This document shows, in pieces, positions 63,674-64,000 of a stretch of 64,000 bases of DNA. The DNA lies in the NCBI GenBank assembly GCA_016217545.1, contig JACRHT010000002.1:1-64000 (forward strand), written 5' to 3'. The position numbers and the translations under genes are program-made. A model generated the notes under the pieces. It saw only the letters and a program-made list of their open reading frames with translations. It was not told the origin of the DNA and ran no database searches. The first letter of the stretch is position 1; each line of letters starts with the position of its first letter. The DNA is from Opitutia bacterium (GTDB lineage: Bacteria > Verrucomicrobiota > Verrucomicrobiia > Opitutales > Opitutaceae).

Positions 63674-64000
63674 GCCGAGCGACTCGGCTCTCCCGCCGCC
63701 CGCGGCAGCACGAAACCCAACGCCGCCACCGCGAGACCGAGCGCCGCGGTGAACAGGAAATACCGTCCGCCCTCGTGCAGCCCGAGCGCCGTGATCAGCA
63801 CCGGCGCGAAGCCCGCGAAGATCCGCCCGAGATTATACGCCGCGCCCGACAACGTCGTGCGGTAGCGCGCGAACACCTCGTTGAAATACGCCCCCATCAA
63901 CCCGAACGGCACGCCGTTCAACAACGGCAGGCTGAGCGCGAAAAACAAACTGCGCCCCGTCCAGCTCCAGCTCCAACACGCCACCGAAAGAGTCGTCAGT
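63670..64000 (-). CDS. MFS transporter, C-terminal part (truncated by window edge)
   Basis: The last 109 residues of a membrane transporter. Three to four hydrophobic helices are visible, with the MFS-like loop GAYFNEVFARYRTTLSGAAYNLGRI, close to the helix 10-11 region of sugar/metabolite:H+ symporters. The frame stays open to the edge of the window, so the start lies outside. The substrate is not inferable. Confidence 0.8.
   Translation of the reverse strand, partial: LTTLSVACWSWSWTGRSLFFALSLPLLNGVPFGLMGAYFNEVFARYRTTLSGAAYNLGRIFAGFAPVLITALGLHEGGRYFLFTAALGLAVAALGFVLPRAAGEPSRSA

Overview
The window is a gene-dense, high-GC chromosomal segment. Coding bias is strong (C or G at third positions) and gaps are short. 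The gene content fits a free-living Gram-negative heterotroph, most likely Verrucomicrobiota of the Opitutaceae type. Support for that placement is inference from content: a prepilin-like cassette, an ADOP-type duplicated ABC permease, a giant Reg_prop/Y_Y_Y hybrid histidine kinase, an LptD-like outer-membrane protein, a DUF5069 protein, and many short hairpin repeats of the form GTAGGGGCG...CGCCC. No phage, transposase, CRISPR array, rRNA or convincing tRNA was found. There is one strong structured-RNA candidate, a 6S RNA.

Layout. 0-3.7 kb: methionyl-tRNA synthetase (minus), then a divergent NarL-type sensor kinase/response regulator pair with a good sigma70-like promoter. 3.8-8.2 kb: a secretion/pilus-like cassette (two prepilin-type proteins, a large PilX-like protein, a small exported protein). 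8.2-10.7 kb: RdgB, RibD and an MBL-fold hydrolase (minus). 10.8-13.9 kb: membrane hybrid kinase. 14.1-17 kb: alaS, carrying a segment of foreign-looking codon usage with an insertion. 17.2-18.1 kb: Xre/RES toxin-antitoxin pair with a perfect operator palindrome. 18.2-25 kb: orphan ADOP permease, a small protein, and the 1318-residue hybrid kinase. 25-28 kb: DUF5069 protein, PdxH, and an IspH with a long N-terminal extension. 28-32 kb: outer-membrane protein, then a tight three-gene operon (ParA-like ATPase, a protein with a MinD-like amphipathic tail, a coiled-coil protein). 32-35 kb: hotdog-type proteins, a receiver-only regulator, TonB, an exported protein. 35-42.7 kb: GlgB, an LptD-like protein, an RsmB-like methyltransferase, ScpA plus a small overlapping protein, thioredoxin. 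42.9-47.9 kb: polytopic membrane protein, family-B DNA polymerase, small membrane protein, 6S RNA, ClpS with a partner. 48-53 kb: ProS, ArgA-like, FKBP lipoprotein. 53-59.2 kb: an NMT1-type ABC importer with a divergent amidase, an amidohydrolase and an NCS2 purine permease, plausibly one nitrogen/nucleobase salvage locus. 59.2-64 kb: UspA, an Nramp metal transporter with an MntR-like operator, an outer-membrane protein divergent from an FbpB-type permease, and a truncated MFS gene.

The observations most worth following up are: the ParA/tail-anchored/coiled-coil operon as an undescribed positioning system; the 6S RNA with its matching promoter; the mosaic alaS; the covarying hairpin-repeat family that also sits inside two essential-type genes; the IspH fusion; and the operators in front of the toxin-antitoxin pair and the Nramp gene. 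Everything was read by eye from sequence and translations. Family names rest on recognised motifs, and no database search was run.
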